From contig JAQVCM010000005.1 in NCBI GenBank assembly GCA_028689775.1, positions 124,001-188,000 of the forward strand: a DNA stretch of 64,000 nucleotides, written 5' to 3'. Both the position numbers and the translations under genes were made by a program. This DNA comes from Crocinitomicaceae bacterium (lineage in GTDB: Bacteria; Bacteroidota; Bacteroidia; Flavobacteriales_D; Crocinitomicaceae). A model generated the notes under the pieces. The model had not been told where the DNA came from and did no database searches. It saw only the letters and a program-made list of their open reading frames with translations. How positions within the stretch are numbered: position 1 is the stretch's first letter; each line of letters begins with the position of its first letter. Positions 35,547-44,807 of the stretch are shown piece by piece.

Positions 35547-36220
35547 TTCTATATATACGGTAAAAACAGTAAAATGTTGCTTTTAATGGAACAAAGATAT
35601 TAAAGAAATATTAAGTACCAACTATTAAGCAATAAAGTATGTTAAGTTTACAGTTATAATTTATTAGCGAGATGATCTTTAATATTTTTAATGTGTTTTT
35701 AATTTCTACTTACACTCCCCACTAAACCCATTAATTGACGTCTCAACAAACCCAGTAATCTTTGATATTTTCTTATCGCCAATTTTTCTTTAATCTAAAA
35801 TATTTGGTTATCGTCCAAAATCAACGCTAAACTGATCTATCTTTTCTTTTCAAAGCTAAACCAAAAGCGCATTAGCTGTTCAATCTGTTGGAAGTAGCTT
35901 AGTGGTGGTTTGTTGAAAGGGGTTTTACTCATTTTTGAATAAAAAAAAAGCTTGTCCTAAGCGCCCTGATCTAACGGGAAGGGGGACAAGCATGTTAATG
36001 CAAACATACATATAAATTACATGTTATTTAAGAAATGGGCTGTTATTTTTACACGGTTCTCCGATTAAAAATAACATAACCAAAGAAGACATTGGGAAAC
36101 ATTACAATCTGGAAATAAAAATATAAGGGTTTCAACGAAAATATTATTCCCCCAACATTTTTTAAAAAAATTTATCTTGATTTCTATTATCTCAAAAAAT
36201 CCAATAGTGGATTCAATTAA
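35547..36220. other. Long AT-rich intergenic region with RNA-like structure
   Basis: 674 bases without a supported gene, between the divergently ended island gene A and the EamA transporter. Contains two stem-loops reported separately. Short direct repeats around 35725-35760 (AAACCCATTAAT / AAACCCAGTAAT) are seen. Upstream of gene A (35550-35700) nothing resembles a strong promoter. Confidence 0.5.
35941..36076 (-). ncRNA. Candidate small RNA with two hairpins and a terminator
   Basis: On the minus strand two stem-loops follow one another. The first has an 11-bp perfect stem (36076-36066 with 36051-36041) and an inner CGG/CCG clamp closed by AGAA. The second has an 8-bp stem (GCTTGTCC, 35991-35984, with GGACAAGC, 35957-35950), an inner CCC/GGG helix and a tail of nine T on the minus strand (35949-35941). 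This is the form of a small RNA ending in an intrinsic terminator, or of the 3' end of a long EamA transcript tail. No match to a named RNA family is claimed. Confidence 0.35.
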
Positions 36221-37144
36221 TTACCTCAACATCCGAATCCGTCTCGGCTTATCCGAATTTCTTTTCGTGATGTAATACTTGATTGCAGCATTCAACAATA
36301 CCACGCCAATGATCAACACCGAACCAAAGTAAAAACTACTTCCCAGTTCTTTGTTTTCTTGCAAGATTACGATTGCGAGAATGATCGTGTAAACAGGTTC
36401 TAGGTTAATACTCAAGGAAACCGTAAAAGCACCCAGTTTTTTAACGACATCAATTGTCAGCAAGAATGCAACGGATGTACAAATCACACCCAAAAACATC
36501 AACCACAAAAAGTCTGACGTAGTCATAATGAAAAATTCTGGGGAGAATCTTCCTTGAAAAAGTAAAACGATTGTCAGAAATAGAACTCCCATTCCCATTT
36601 CGTGCAACGTTATTGCCGATGATGCGACGCCATCTCTGGCAAGTCGTGCGTTGAAAACAGAAAAACAAGCTGCCAGAAAAGCAGAGGAAAGCCCGTACGC
36701 CAATGCTTCGTAATCTTGCGCGCTAAAATTATCGGAGACGATGTAAATTCCATAAATCACGATGGTTCCAAGTGCAAATTCAATCCAAGAGAATTTTCTT
36801 TTCATCACCAAAGGCTCTAGCCACGTAACGTGCAGTGTGGTTGTAGACAAACATAAAACGCCAAGCGAAGCGGTTGATAATTGGATTGACTTATAGAAGG
36901 TTAGCCAGTGGAGCGTTACGATGACACCAACTCCCAAGGTTGCAAATAATTGCTTTTTAGAAGGAATTCGCATCGGCATTTTCAAGATCCAAAGTCCAAG
37001 CAGGAGTGAAGTGAATGCAATTAAGATCCTAAACCATACAATGCTGAAGAAATCCAGTTGAATCAGCTTTCCTAAGATGCCTGTAAAACCCCATACAAAA
37101 ATGATGATGTGGAGTAAAATGTGATATTTGTACTTGGAAAACAT
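36221..37144 (-). CDS. EamA-family (DMT) transporter
   Basis: 307 residues from ATG 37144; an upstream start at 37228 would lie across the terminator and is rejected. Ten hydrophobic helices in two EamA repeats. Marks: IIIFVWGFTGILGKLIQLDF near the start, LALYGLSSAFLAACFSVFNA at the second repeat, then FLTIDVVKKLGAFTVSLSIN and LEPVYTIILAIVILQE. It exports or imports a small metabolite, but which one is unknown. TAATTTTG on the minus strand (37155-37148) stands three bases before the start codon. Confidence 0.88.
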   Translation of the reverse strand: MFSKYKYHILLHIIIFVWGFTGILGKLIQLDFFSIVWFRILIAFTSLLLGLWILKMPMRIPSKKQLFATLGVGVIVTLHWLTFYKSIQLSTASLGVLCLSTTTLHVTWLEPLVMKRKFSWIEFALGTIVIYGIYIVSDNFSAQDYEALAYGLSSAFLAACFSVFNARLARDGVASSAITLHEMGMGVLFLTIVLLFQGRFSPEFFIMTTSDFLWLMFLGVICTSVAFLLTIDVVKKLGAFTVSLSINLEPVYTIILAIVILQENKELGSSFYFGSVLIIGVVLLNAAIKYYITKRNSDKPRRIRMLR

Positions 37145-37190
37145 CCGCAAAATTAATGCTAAAAATTCAAATATAGAACGATGGAAAATA

Positions 37191-37222
37191 AAAAAAGGCG
37201 ACTCAAGATTGAGTCGCCTTTT
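37191..37222. terminator. Strong bidirectional intrinsic terminator
   Basis: GGCGACTCAA (37197-37206) pairs with TTGAGTCGCC (37209-37218), flanked by six A on the left and five T on the right, so it can end transcripts from both directions. It lies between the protease gene (minus) and the EamA start. Confidence 0.85.
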
Positions 37223-37240
37223 TATCAATTTTATATCCGA

Positions 37241-39427
37241 TTAATTCTTCACAAACTTTCTGGTAGCTTGAATACCTTCAGCTTGTAAAATTACGTGATA
37301 CATGCCATTTGAAAGCGATGAAAGATCTACTTGGATTGTTTTTGAACCTTGGTTTTTCAATTCTAGAATTAATTTTCCAGTAACATCTTTTATTTGCACC
37401 AAGTCCAAATTTGTTTTCAATTCGTTGAAATCAATTGTCAATTGATCCGTCGCAGGATTTGGATAAATCTGCACGGCTTGCAACATTTCATTTTCTTCAA
37501 TTCCAGCGGTTGAAACTGGTTTGATCATCACCGAATAATCTTCTACTTCACCGTCAGCAGTTGTTCCACAAGGAGAAATGTTTCCTTCATCTGGTTGGTA
37601 AGAAATTCTCACGCGCATTCTTAATTTTCCCAATGTTGCTGTAGTTGGAACGGTGAATGTGAATTGATTGGTCCATCCAGTCGCAACTTTAACATATCCA
37701 ACTCGCTCTCCTGTTCCAGTGAAATTGAGGTCGTTGTTCCAGTCAATATAAACGGCAATTTCATCATTTGTATAAGCACTTCCAACGGTTCCCGCTGCTT
37801 GCGGTGTAACGGTTATGGTGTAGCTTTGACCTCTTGTTAAATCAGTTGATAAACTGGTGTAATCTCCATAGTTGGTACAGCCTGTTGTGTTATTGATGGT
37901 TCCTAATAGTACGTTGTAAATGGACTCATAACTGCAATTTGTTGAAGTTGCTGCGCAATAACCTGTCGGTGCTGGAGGCGGTGTTGTACCATCGCACGGG
38001 TCAAAAGAACCATCTAAAACTTTAATTCCTGAGTTTCCAGCGTCAAGGAATGTTTTTAACTTGATGTTTCCACTTGCGGAATTCTGATCCCAGTGATAGG
38101 ACATTTTTCCATAGTAATCTGGACTGCTCGTTGCATTACAATACGAACTTCCACCTGTCAATGTTCCAATAATGCGAGAATTTCCATTGTTGTAATTGAA
38201 GATTGGCGAGCCAGATGAACCACCTTCTGTAACACCGTGACCACTTGGAGTCGCTGACCATTGAACCCTCCAGTGTGAACTCAGTCCGTTTGAATTCCAT
38301 CCAGAAGTAACTAAGTTACTGGTATATGTAGAGATTTTTTTAATGTCTCCAGCTGGATGGTGAATACTAACGCCATTATTCACAACGGTATTGTTGGCAT
38401 CCCAACCATTCCAATACGCTTGTATGGCAGTTGATTTTAACTTGGTAACGGTTGTAGCCTCGTTGCTTGTAGATCCAAGTTGAACCAGTAAAAAGTCAGA
38501 ACCTGAATTTCCACCGCCATCATTGGAAGTTGCTTTTTTTACACATCCAGTAATGGTTGTTGAACTGCCGCCCAATGTACCTGTTGAAGTTGGGTTTGTA
38601 CAAGCTGTTGCTTCGTATTTAAAGTAAAATTTCCATTGGTTAAAATCATTGGTAGAAGAAGTAACACCACAGTGAAGTGCTGTTAAAAAGTATGGTTTAC
38701 AATCTAATGCAGCGTTATTTACCAACGCGCCAGAGCACCATCCTTGATTAAATCCGTCTTTGACTAAGATTCTTGCAACGCCATTTCGTTCGTCTGCCCA
38801 CTGACTTCCCTCGCTGCAATTTACATTCACCTGACAAGGATCCGATTCATTTATTTTAGCCGCTATTGAATTACCGGTACTGCGATATCCATACATAACT
38901 TCCGTTAATTGTATTTCAGAAGGTTTGGTGTTTTTTGGCTCGCGAATTTGTAAAATCAGTTCGTCTCCAAAACAAAGCGCGATGTTTTGCATGCCATGCT
39001 CTTGAACATCAGAAACGCGCAAAGGTTCGTGTACTAATTTTCCGTTCAGGTCAAAAACAGATACAACAGTATTTCCGTAAATGATAAATTTATCAAACAA
39101 AAAACTAAGTGCTTCTGCACCAGTAGCTTTTACTTTCAATTGCCAAACGCGCTCGCCAGAAGGAAGCGTTTTCCATATTCCTGCATTTTCTGGTGTTGTA
39201 AAGGTGGTCATTGAAACTCCAATTCGGTATAATTCTCCGTTTTTGTCGCGTTGAAGGTCTTCTGCGAAAACGTGTTGTAAGTTTGGAGGTGTAAGGATTA
39301 GGGTTTTTACCTGCTGCTCGATTTCTAGTTTTTCCTTTTGAGGAATCACCGTCATTTGAGCGCTAGCATTCCACGAGAATGTTGTGGAGAGAATTAAAAA
39401 ACCTAAATGGAGAATTGCTTTTTTCAT
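37241..39427 (-). CDS. T9SS-exported trypsin-like serine protease with GEVEDY domain
   Basis: 728 residues. Signal peptide ends near WNASAQMTV. A pre-region precedes the protease domain: CSGALVNNAALDC and YFLTALHCG with the histidine, SDFLLVQL with the probable Asp, and TEGGSSGSPIFNYNNG with the nucleophile serine, as in lysyl-endopeptidase-like S1 proteases. A GEVEDYSV domain (about 500-640) follows. The C-terminal ~80 residues (VQIYPNPATDQLTIDF ... YHVILQAEG ... KFVKN) are a type A T9SS sorting domain. It is secreted and probably surface bound. Confidence 0.93.
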   Translation of the reverse strand: MKKAILHLGFLILSTTFSWNASAQMTVIPQKEKLEIEQQVKTLILTPPNLQHVFAEDLQRDKNGELYRIGVSMTTFTTPENAGIWKTLPSGERVWQLKVKATGAEALSFLFDKFIIYGNTVVSVFDLNGKLVHEPLRVSDVQEHGMQNIALCFGDELILQIREPKNTKPSEIQLTEVMYGYRSTGNSIAAKINESDPCQVNVNCSEGSQWADERNGVARILVKDGFNQGWCSGALVNNAALDCKPYFLTALHCGVTSSTNDFNQWKFYFKYEATACTNPTSTGTLGGSSTTITGCVKKATSNDGGGNSGSDFLLVQLGSTSNEATTVTKLKSTAIQAYWNGWDANNTVVNNGVSIHHPAGDIKKISTYTSNLVTSGWNSNGLSSHWRVQWSATPSGHGVTEGGSSGSPIFNYNNGNSRIIGTLTGGSSYCNATSSPDYYGKMSYHWDQNSASGNIKLKTFLDAGNSGIKVLDGSFDPCDGTTPPPAPTGYCAATSTNCSYESIYNVLLGTINNTTGCTNYGDYTSLSTDLTRGQSYTITVTPQAAGTVGSAYTNDEIAVYIDWNNDLNFTGTGERVGYVKVATGWTNQFTFTVPTTATLGKLRMRVRISYQPDEGNISPCGTTADGEVEDYSVMIKPVSTAGIEENEMLQAVQIYPNPATDQLTIDFNELKTNLDLVQIKDVTGKLILELKNQGSKTIQVDLSSLSNGMYHVILQAEGIQATRKFVKN

Positions 39428-39626
39428 TTTAAGAGTAGTTTAATTTGTTTTTAATCCGTGTTGAATAAAGCTAAAATTCTTCATTTTTAAGGATTAAATC
39501 AATTATTGATTTTTCATAGTTTTTTTAGAGGATCTTTTTCTAACAAGAACAAATTTATCATTAGATTTATATTTTTCCTTATAAAACAGGAAATATATTT
39601 TTTAAAATCAGAATAATATCCGAAGA

Positions 39627-40322
39627 ATGAAGAAAATTTGCGTGGTAGAAGACGAAGAAAGTTTATCTGAAATCATCAAGATGAATTTGGAAATAGAAGG
39701 CTATTCGGTGGAAACAATTTCCCATGGAACAGAGGCTTTTCTAAGGTCACCAGAAATGGATGAATTTGATTTGGTGATTCTAGATGTCATGCTGCCCGAA
39801 GTGAGCGGATTGACCATTTGTCGAGAAATTAGAAAATACTCTAAAGTTCCTGTTTTATTTCTTTCTGCAAAAGGAACAACACAAGATCGAATCGCTGGTT
39901 TGCGCCTTGGTGCGAATGATTATTTGCCAAAACCATTTGATTTGGAAGAACTTCTGTTGCGGGTGCAAGTATTAATCGATGGCTTTGAAGAGTTGAATAA
40001 CGAACCGCTACAAGTCATCAACATTGGAGAATTTGAAATTAACTTCGCAACGTTTCAGGTTGAAAACAAAGCGTCTGGAAAAATAACTGATCTCAGTAAA
40101 AGGGAAACAGATTTATTAAAACTGTTTTACGATAAGAAAGGTTTGGTAGTTTCAAGAGAAGAGATTTTGGATACACTTTGGAGAAATGATCAATTTCCGA
40201 CGGCAAGAACGATCGACAATTACATTTTGACATTCCGGAAATTGTTTGAAAATGATCCCAAGGATCCACAATATTTTCACAGTATTCGCGGTGTTGGCTA
40301 TAAATTCACAATAGATCATTAA
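39627..40322 (+). CDS. OmpR-family response regulator
   Basis: 231 residues. Receiver domain with acidic pocket VVEDEES, phosphorylation Asp53 in LVILDVMLPE and Lys in NDYLPKPFDLEEL. The C-terminal winged helix shows RETDLLKLFYDKKGLVVSRE and RTIDNYILTFRKLFENDP with HSIRGVGYKF. No histidine kinase gene is adjacent, so it is an orphan here. dcd/comEB-type deaminase follows after 11 bases. Confidence 0.93.
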   Translation: MKKICVVEDEESLSEIIKMNLEIEGYSVETISHGTEAFLRSPEMDEFDLVILDVMLPEVSGLTICREIRKYSKVPVLFLSAKGTTQDRIAGLRLGANDYLPKPFDLEELLLRVQVLIDGFEELNNEPLQVINIGEFEINFATFQVENKASGKITDLSKRETDLLKLFYDKKGLVVSREEILDTLWRNDQFPTARTIDNYILTFRKLFENDPKDPQYFHSIRGVGYKFTIDH

Positions 40323-40333
40323 TTTTACAGTCA

Positions 40334-40774
40334 ATGACTGAATATAACAAACAAAGAAGATACGATAAAGCCTATTTACGAATGGCGTCAACGTGGGCAG
40401 AATTATCCCATTGCGTTCGTAAAAAGGTTGGTGCAATCATCGTCAAAGACGGAATGATCATTTCGGATGGTTTTAATGGAACACCAGCAGGTTTTGACAA
40501 TTGTTGCGAGAATGACATTGGAGACACGCATTGGTTTGTGCTCCATGCAGAAGCAAATGCAATTTTAAAAGTGGCTAAATCGACTCACAACTGCATGGGT
40601 GCAACCTTGTATTTAACGCTTTCACCATGCAAAGATTGCTGTAAATTAGTATTACAAGCAGGAATCAAACGGGTCGTTTATATCAATCACTACAAAGATA
40701 CAACGGGCATTGACTTTTTAATTAACTCAGGTCTTCAAGTAGACCACATTTCAGATCCACACGATGGAGAATAA
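40334..40774 (+). CDS. Deoxycytidylate (dCMP) deaminase
   Basis: 146 residues, ComEB/DCTD type. Zinc motifs: HAEANAIL (HAE) and LSPCKDCCKLV (PCxxC). It makes dUMP from dCMP for thymidylate supply. It overlaps the following S41 protease gene by 11 bases. Confidence 0.92.
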   Translation: MTEYNKQRRYDKAYLRMASTWAELSHCVRKKVGAIIVKDGMIISDGFNGTPAGFDNCCENDIGDTHWFVLHAEANAILKVAKSTHNCMGATLYLTLSPCKDCCKLVLQAGIKRVVYINHYKDTTGIDFLINSGLQVDHISDPHDGE

Positions 40775-42332
40775 ATCAAATAAATATTTAATTCCATTGG
40801 CATTGGCAATTTGCTTGGCAAGTGGTGTTTGGATTGGTGCCAAGTTTTTATCCAACGAATCGAGTGCTCCAAATGCGCAGCGATATGGAAAAATGAAGGA
40901 CATCATTGAAATCTTGAACAACAAATACGTCGATTCTTTGGATGGTGACAAAGTATTTGAACAAGCGATTTCAGACATGTTGCACAAGTTGGATCCGCAT
41001 AGCGCATACATTTCTGCAGATGATTTGAAAGCTGCGACCGAACAAATTGAAGGTCATTTTGGTGGAGTTGGTGTTCGTTTTTCAGTAATCAGAGATACGG
41101 TTTGTGTATCCAGCGTGATTCCAAATTCTCCTTCTGAACGGGTTGGAATTAAAGCCGGAGATCGCATCATAAAAGTGGGTGAAAAAAACATTGCTGGTGT
41201 GAAAATCAAAAACGACGAAATCATGAAGTTGCTGAAAGGCATGCAAGGTACGCCCGTTGAGGTAGTGGTTTATCGTGGAAAAGAAAAATTAAAGAAAAAG
41301 ATTGTTCGCAACACCATTCCAATTGAATCGATTGTTTGCGCAGCAATGTTAAGTCCTAACGTGGGCTACATCAAACTGGATCAATTCTCCGTAGAATCAG
41401 GAAGAGAATTTAAACTTGCTGCGATGCGTCTTCAAAGTCAAGGAATGACAAAAATGATTTTTGATTTGAGAAACAACGGTGGTGGCGTTCTTCAATCTGC
41501 AGTTCAAATTGTAGATGAGTTTTTGCCAGCAGGAGCTGTAATTGTGACTACCGAAGGAAGAAATGTTCGCAAAGAAGTATACAAGGCAACAGCAAAAGGA
41601 ATGTTGATCAACACCGAAGTGGTTGTCTTGGTAAACGAACGTTCTGCGTCAGCCAGTGAAATTGTTGCAGGTGCGTTGCAAGATAACGACCGCGCAACCA
41701 TCGTTGGACGTCGTTCTTTCGGAAAAGGATTGGTTCAGCAAGATATTGTCTTGAAGGATGGAAGTGACTTGAGATTGGTTGTTGCACGGTATTATACGCC
41801 AACTGGTCGTTGCATTCAAAAGCCATATTCAGAAGGATACGATGAATATTATGAAGAACAATTCGAGCACAAAGAATTGTATGAACCAGATAGTACGCTT
41901 TTGGTTGATTCCTTGAAATACAAAACTCCAAAAGGTAAAATCGTTTATGGCGGTGGTGGAATTATGCCTGATGTGTTTATTCCATTGGATACAGTTGGTT
42001 CTAGTTGGTATTTCACACAATTGAGATACAGTCCAGCGTTCCAGAATTTCTCGTTTGACTTTGTTGCTGATAAACGCAATCAATGGAAAGATCGTGTTGA
42101 TTTCAAGAAAAACTTTCAAGTAACCGATGCGATTCTAAATCAGTTTATTGACTATGCGCAGAAAAATCAAAAGGTTCCGAAAGATGTTGTAGATTTGAAC
42201 ACGAGTAAAACAATCATTAAGAATGCTTTGAAAGGCGAAATTGCAAGACAATTGTGGACAGAACACGGATACTATTACGTAACCAGTGATGCCGACAAAG
42301 AAGTGCAAAGAGCTTTGAAAATATTGAAATGA
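40764..42332 (+). CDS. S41-family C-terminal processing peptidase (CtpA/Prc)
   Basis: 522 residues. An N-terminal hydrophobic helix (about 9-25) anchors or exports it. The PDZ domain (about 90-180) has GGVGVRFSVI and GIKAGDRIIKVGEKN. The catalytic dyad is Ser296 in RSASASEIV and Lys321 in RSFGKGLVQQ, with the 25-residue spacing seen in Prc. It cleaves C-termini of envelope proteins. It starts inside the deaminase gene. Confidence 0.93.
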   Translation: MENKSNKYLIPLALAICLASGVWIGAKFLSNESSAPNAQRYGKMKDIIEILNNKYVDSLDGDKVFEQAISDMLHKLDPHSAYISADDLKAATEQIEGHFGGVGVRFSVIRDTVCVSSVIPNSPSERVGIKAGDRIIKVGEKNIAGVKIKNDEIMKLLKGMQGTPVEVVVYRGKEKLKKKIVRNTIPIESIVCAAMLSPNVGYIKLDQFSVESGREFKLAAMRLQSQGMTKMIFDLRNNGGGVLQSAVQIVDEFLPAGAVIVTTEGRNVRKEVYKATAKGMLINTEVVVLVNERSASASEIVAGALQDNDRATIVGRRSFGKGLVQQDIVLKDGSDLRLVVARYYTPTGRCIQKPYSEGYDEYYEEQFEHKELYEPDSTLLVDSLKYKTPKGKIVYGGGGIMPDVFIPLDTVGSSWYFTQLRYSPAFQNFSFDFVADKRNQWKDRVDFKKNFQVTDAILNQFIDYAQKNQKVPKDVVDLNTSKTIIKNALKGEIARQLWTEHGYYYVTSDADKEVQRALKILK

Positions 42333-42369
42333 GAATTGCAAGTTCAGGTGAATAAATGACCTTATTGAT

Positions 42370-43281
42370 ATGATGAATAACAAAGAGATTCCAGATTTTA
42401 GATTCACGCCAACAATCGATAAAGTTGGTGTCGAAGAGCGTGTTGCGCGTATTCAGACTAAAAGCATCAAAGGCGAATCGAAAGTTCAAGGAATGAAAAT
42501 GATTTTGAACATGATTGACCTAACCACTTTGGAAGGAAAAGATACGCCTGGTAAAGTGAAACAAATGTGTTATAAAGCACAACATTTACACAGTCAATAT
42601 CCAGATTGTCCAACCGTTGCGGCTGTTTGTGTTTATCCTTCGATGGTCAAAATTGCCAAAGATGCGTTGGGAAATTCAAACATCAAAGTGGCTTCTGTTT
42701 CCACAGCGTTTCCGAGCGGTCAAGCGCCAATGGAAGTGAAGTTGATGGATACGAGATTTGCAGTTGAGCAAGGTGCGGACGAGGTTGACATGGTGATTTC
42801 CAGGGGGAAATTTTTAGCTGGAGATTACAACTTTGTGTACGATGAAATTGCCGCAATCAAAGATGCTTGTGGACCGGCAAGACTGAAAGTGATTTTAGAA
42901 ACGGGAGAATTGGTAACGCTGGACAACGTACGTAAGGCAAGTGAAATTGCAATGCACGCTGGAGCAGATTTTATCAAAACATCCACCGGAAAAATTCAGC
43001 CTGCTGCAACGATGCAAGTTACGTACGTGATGTTGATGGCCATCAAGGATTTTCACGCACGAACAGGAAAAATGATTGGAATGAAACCAGCTGGTGGAAT
43101 TTCCACTTCAAAATTGGCCTTACATTATTTGTGGATGGTCAAAGAAACCTTAGGAGATGAATGGTTGTCAAACGAATGGTTCCGTTTTGGAGCGAGTAGT
43201 TTGGCAAACGATGTATTGATGCAACTCATGAAATCCAAAGAAGGAGTATATCAATCATCTGATTATTTCTCCATTGATTAA
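42370..43281 (+). CDS. deoC: Deoxyribose-phosphate aldolase
   Basis: 303 residues. It splits 2-deoxyribose-5-phosphate into glyceraldehyde-3-phosphate and acetaldehyde. Visible are the core LKVILETGEL and the Schiff-base lysine in AGADFIKTSTGK; VKPAGG-type end is MKPAGGISTSK. It is longer than the ~250-residue E. coli enzyme, like other members of the larger DeoC group. Two aldehyde dehydrogenase genes follow and could use the acetaldehyde. Confidence 0.94.
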   Translation: MMNNKEIPDFRFTPTIDKVGVEERVARIQTKSIKGESKVQGMKMILNMIDLTTLEGKDTPGKVKQMCYKAQHLHSQYPDCPTVAAVCVYPSMVKIAKDALGNSNIKVASVSTAFPSGQAPMEVKLMDTRFAVEQGADEVDMVISRGKFLAGDYNFVYDEIAAIKDACGPARLKVILETGELVTLDNVRKASEIAMHAGADFIKTSTGKIQPAATMQVTYVMLMAIKDFHARTGKMIGMKPAGGISTSKLALHYLWMVKETLGDEWLSNEWFRFGASSLANDVLMQLMKSKEGVYQSSDYFSID

Positions 43282-43302
43282 CGCTTTGTAAAACAGAAAG
43301 AC

Positions 43303-44760
43303 ATGTCAAAAGATTCAAAAAAACCACTTTCTACTTGGAATTTAAATCCAGCACCAGAAAGTACGGAACATATAAAATTAAAAGAGCAATACGAACTATT
43401 CATCAACGGTGAATGGCAAAAACCAACTGCTGGTCTTTATTTTGATACAGTAAATCCTGCTTCGCAAGAAAAATTGGCCAACATTGCACATGCAAATGAT
43501 GCGGATGTGGACAAAGCGGTGAAAGCTGCTCGCGAAGCATATACCAACGTTTGGTCTAAAATGTCGGGCAAGGAACGTGGTAAATATTTATTCCGCATAG
43601 CGAGATTAATTCAAGAAAAAGCAAGAGAATTTGCGGTAATTGAAACCTTGGATGGTGGAAAACCAATCCGAGAATCGAGAGATATTGACATTCCGCTAGC
43701 GGCCAATCATTTTTTCTATTACGCTGGTTGGGCGGATAAATTAGAGTTTGCTTTTCCAAATAAAAAAGTAGAGTCCATTGGCGTTGCGGCACAAATTATT
43801 CCGTGGAATTTCCCTTTATTAATGGCTGCTTGGAAAATTGCTCCTGCTTTAGCTGCTGGAAATACGGTAGTTCTAAAACCTGCTGAAACCACTTCGTTGA
43901 CGGCTCTTAAATTGGCTGAAATCATTGAAGAAAGCGGTTTGCCAGCTGGTGTAGTGAACATCATTACTGGTTTTGGCGATACAGGAAGTGCTTTGGTAAA
44001 TCATCCTGATGTAGATAAAATTGCTTTTACAGGTTCGACGAATGTTGGAAAAATGATTCAGAAATCAACTGCTGAAACCGATAAACGTTTGACTTTAGAA
44101 TTGGGTGGAAAATCTGCGAATATTATTTTCGAAGATGCTGCAATTGATCAAGCTGTTGAAGGAATCGTAAACGGAATTTTCTTCAACCAAGGACACGTTT
44201 GTTGTGCTGGTTCCCGCTTGTTTGTTCAAGAAGGAGTTGCTGCTGAGGTGATTCAGAAGTTGAAAGACCGAATTGACACGCTTGTCGTTGGCGATCCAAT
44301 GGATAAAAACACGGACATCGGAGCCATTAACTCTCAAAAACAATGGGAGAGCATTTCCAAATACTTGGAATTAGGTGTGAACGAAGGAAATGAAATGTAC
44401 CAAGGAAAATGCGCTATTCCTGAGAAAGGATTGTATTTTCCACCAACAATTTTCATCGATGTTGCACAATCAAGTCGCTTGGTTCAAGAAGAAATTTTTG
44501 GTCCAGTTCTGACAATCCAAACGTTTAGAACGGTTGATGAGGTCATTCAAAAAGCCAACAATACGCCTTACGGTTTGGCCGCAGGAGTGTGGACAGACAA
44601 AGGATCCAAAATTTTTAATGTGACCTCAAAGCTTCGTTCAGGAGTTGTTTGGGCAAATACGTATAATAAATTCGATCCGACTTCTCCCTTTGGAGGATAC
44701 AAAGAAAGTGGATTTGGAAGAGAGGGCGGATTGCACGGTTTAGCTTCTTATTTAAAATAG
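43303..44760 (+). CDS. Aldehyde dehydrogenase, full length (ALDH16-like first half)
   Basis: 485 residues. Catalytic Glu266 in LTLELGGKSANI and the cysteine pair at about 300-301 in FFNQGHVCCAGSRLFV. The NAD-binding part has PWNFPLLMAAWKIAPALAAG and FTGSTNVGK. It starts 21 bases after deoC, so the three genes from deoC form an operon. Its likely substrate is acetaldehyde or a related aldehyde, by context only. Confidence 0.92.
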   Translation: MSKDSKKPLSTWNLNPAPESTEHIKLKEQYELFINGEWQKPTAGLYFDTVNPASQEKLANIAHANDADVDKAVKAAREAYTNVWSKMSGKERGKYLFRIARLIQEKAREFAVIETLDGGKPIRESRDIDIPLAANHFFYYAGWADKLEFAFPNKKVESIGVAAQIIPWNFPLLMAAWKIAPALAAGNTVVLKPAETTSLTALKLAEIIEESGLPAGVVNIITGFGDTGSALVNHPDVDKIAFTGSTNVGKMIQKSTAETDKRLTLELGGKSANIIFEDAAIDQAVEGIVNGIFFNQGHVCCAGSRLFVQEGVAAEVIQKLKDRIDTLVVGDPMDKNTDIGAINSQKQWESISKYLELGVNEGNEMYQGKCAIPEKGLYFPPTIFIDVAQSSRLVQEEIFGPVLTIQTFRTVDEVIQKANNTPYGLAAGVWTDKGSKIFNVTSKLRSGVVWANTYNKFDPTSPFGGYKESGFGREGGLHGLASYLK

Positions 44761-44807
44761 GTTAACGGATTTTCTCTCCTCAAAATTCTCATTAAAAAAT
44801 TGATATT

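Noticed and set aside
41608..41931. 107-codon antisense frame inside the S41 peptidase gene
   Set aside because: Antisense of a conserved gene with no start context or homology signs.
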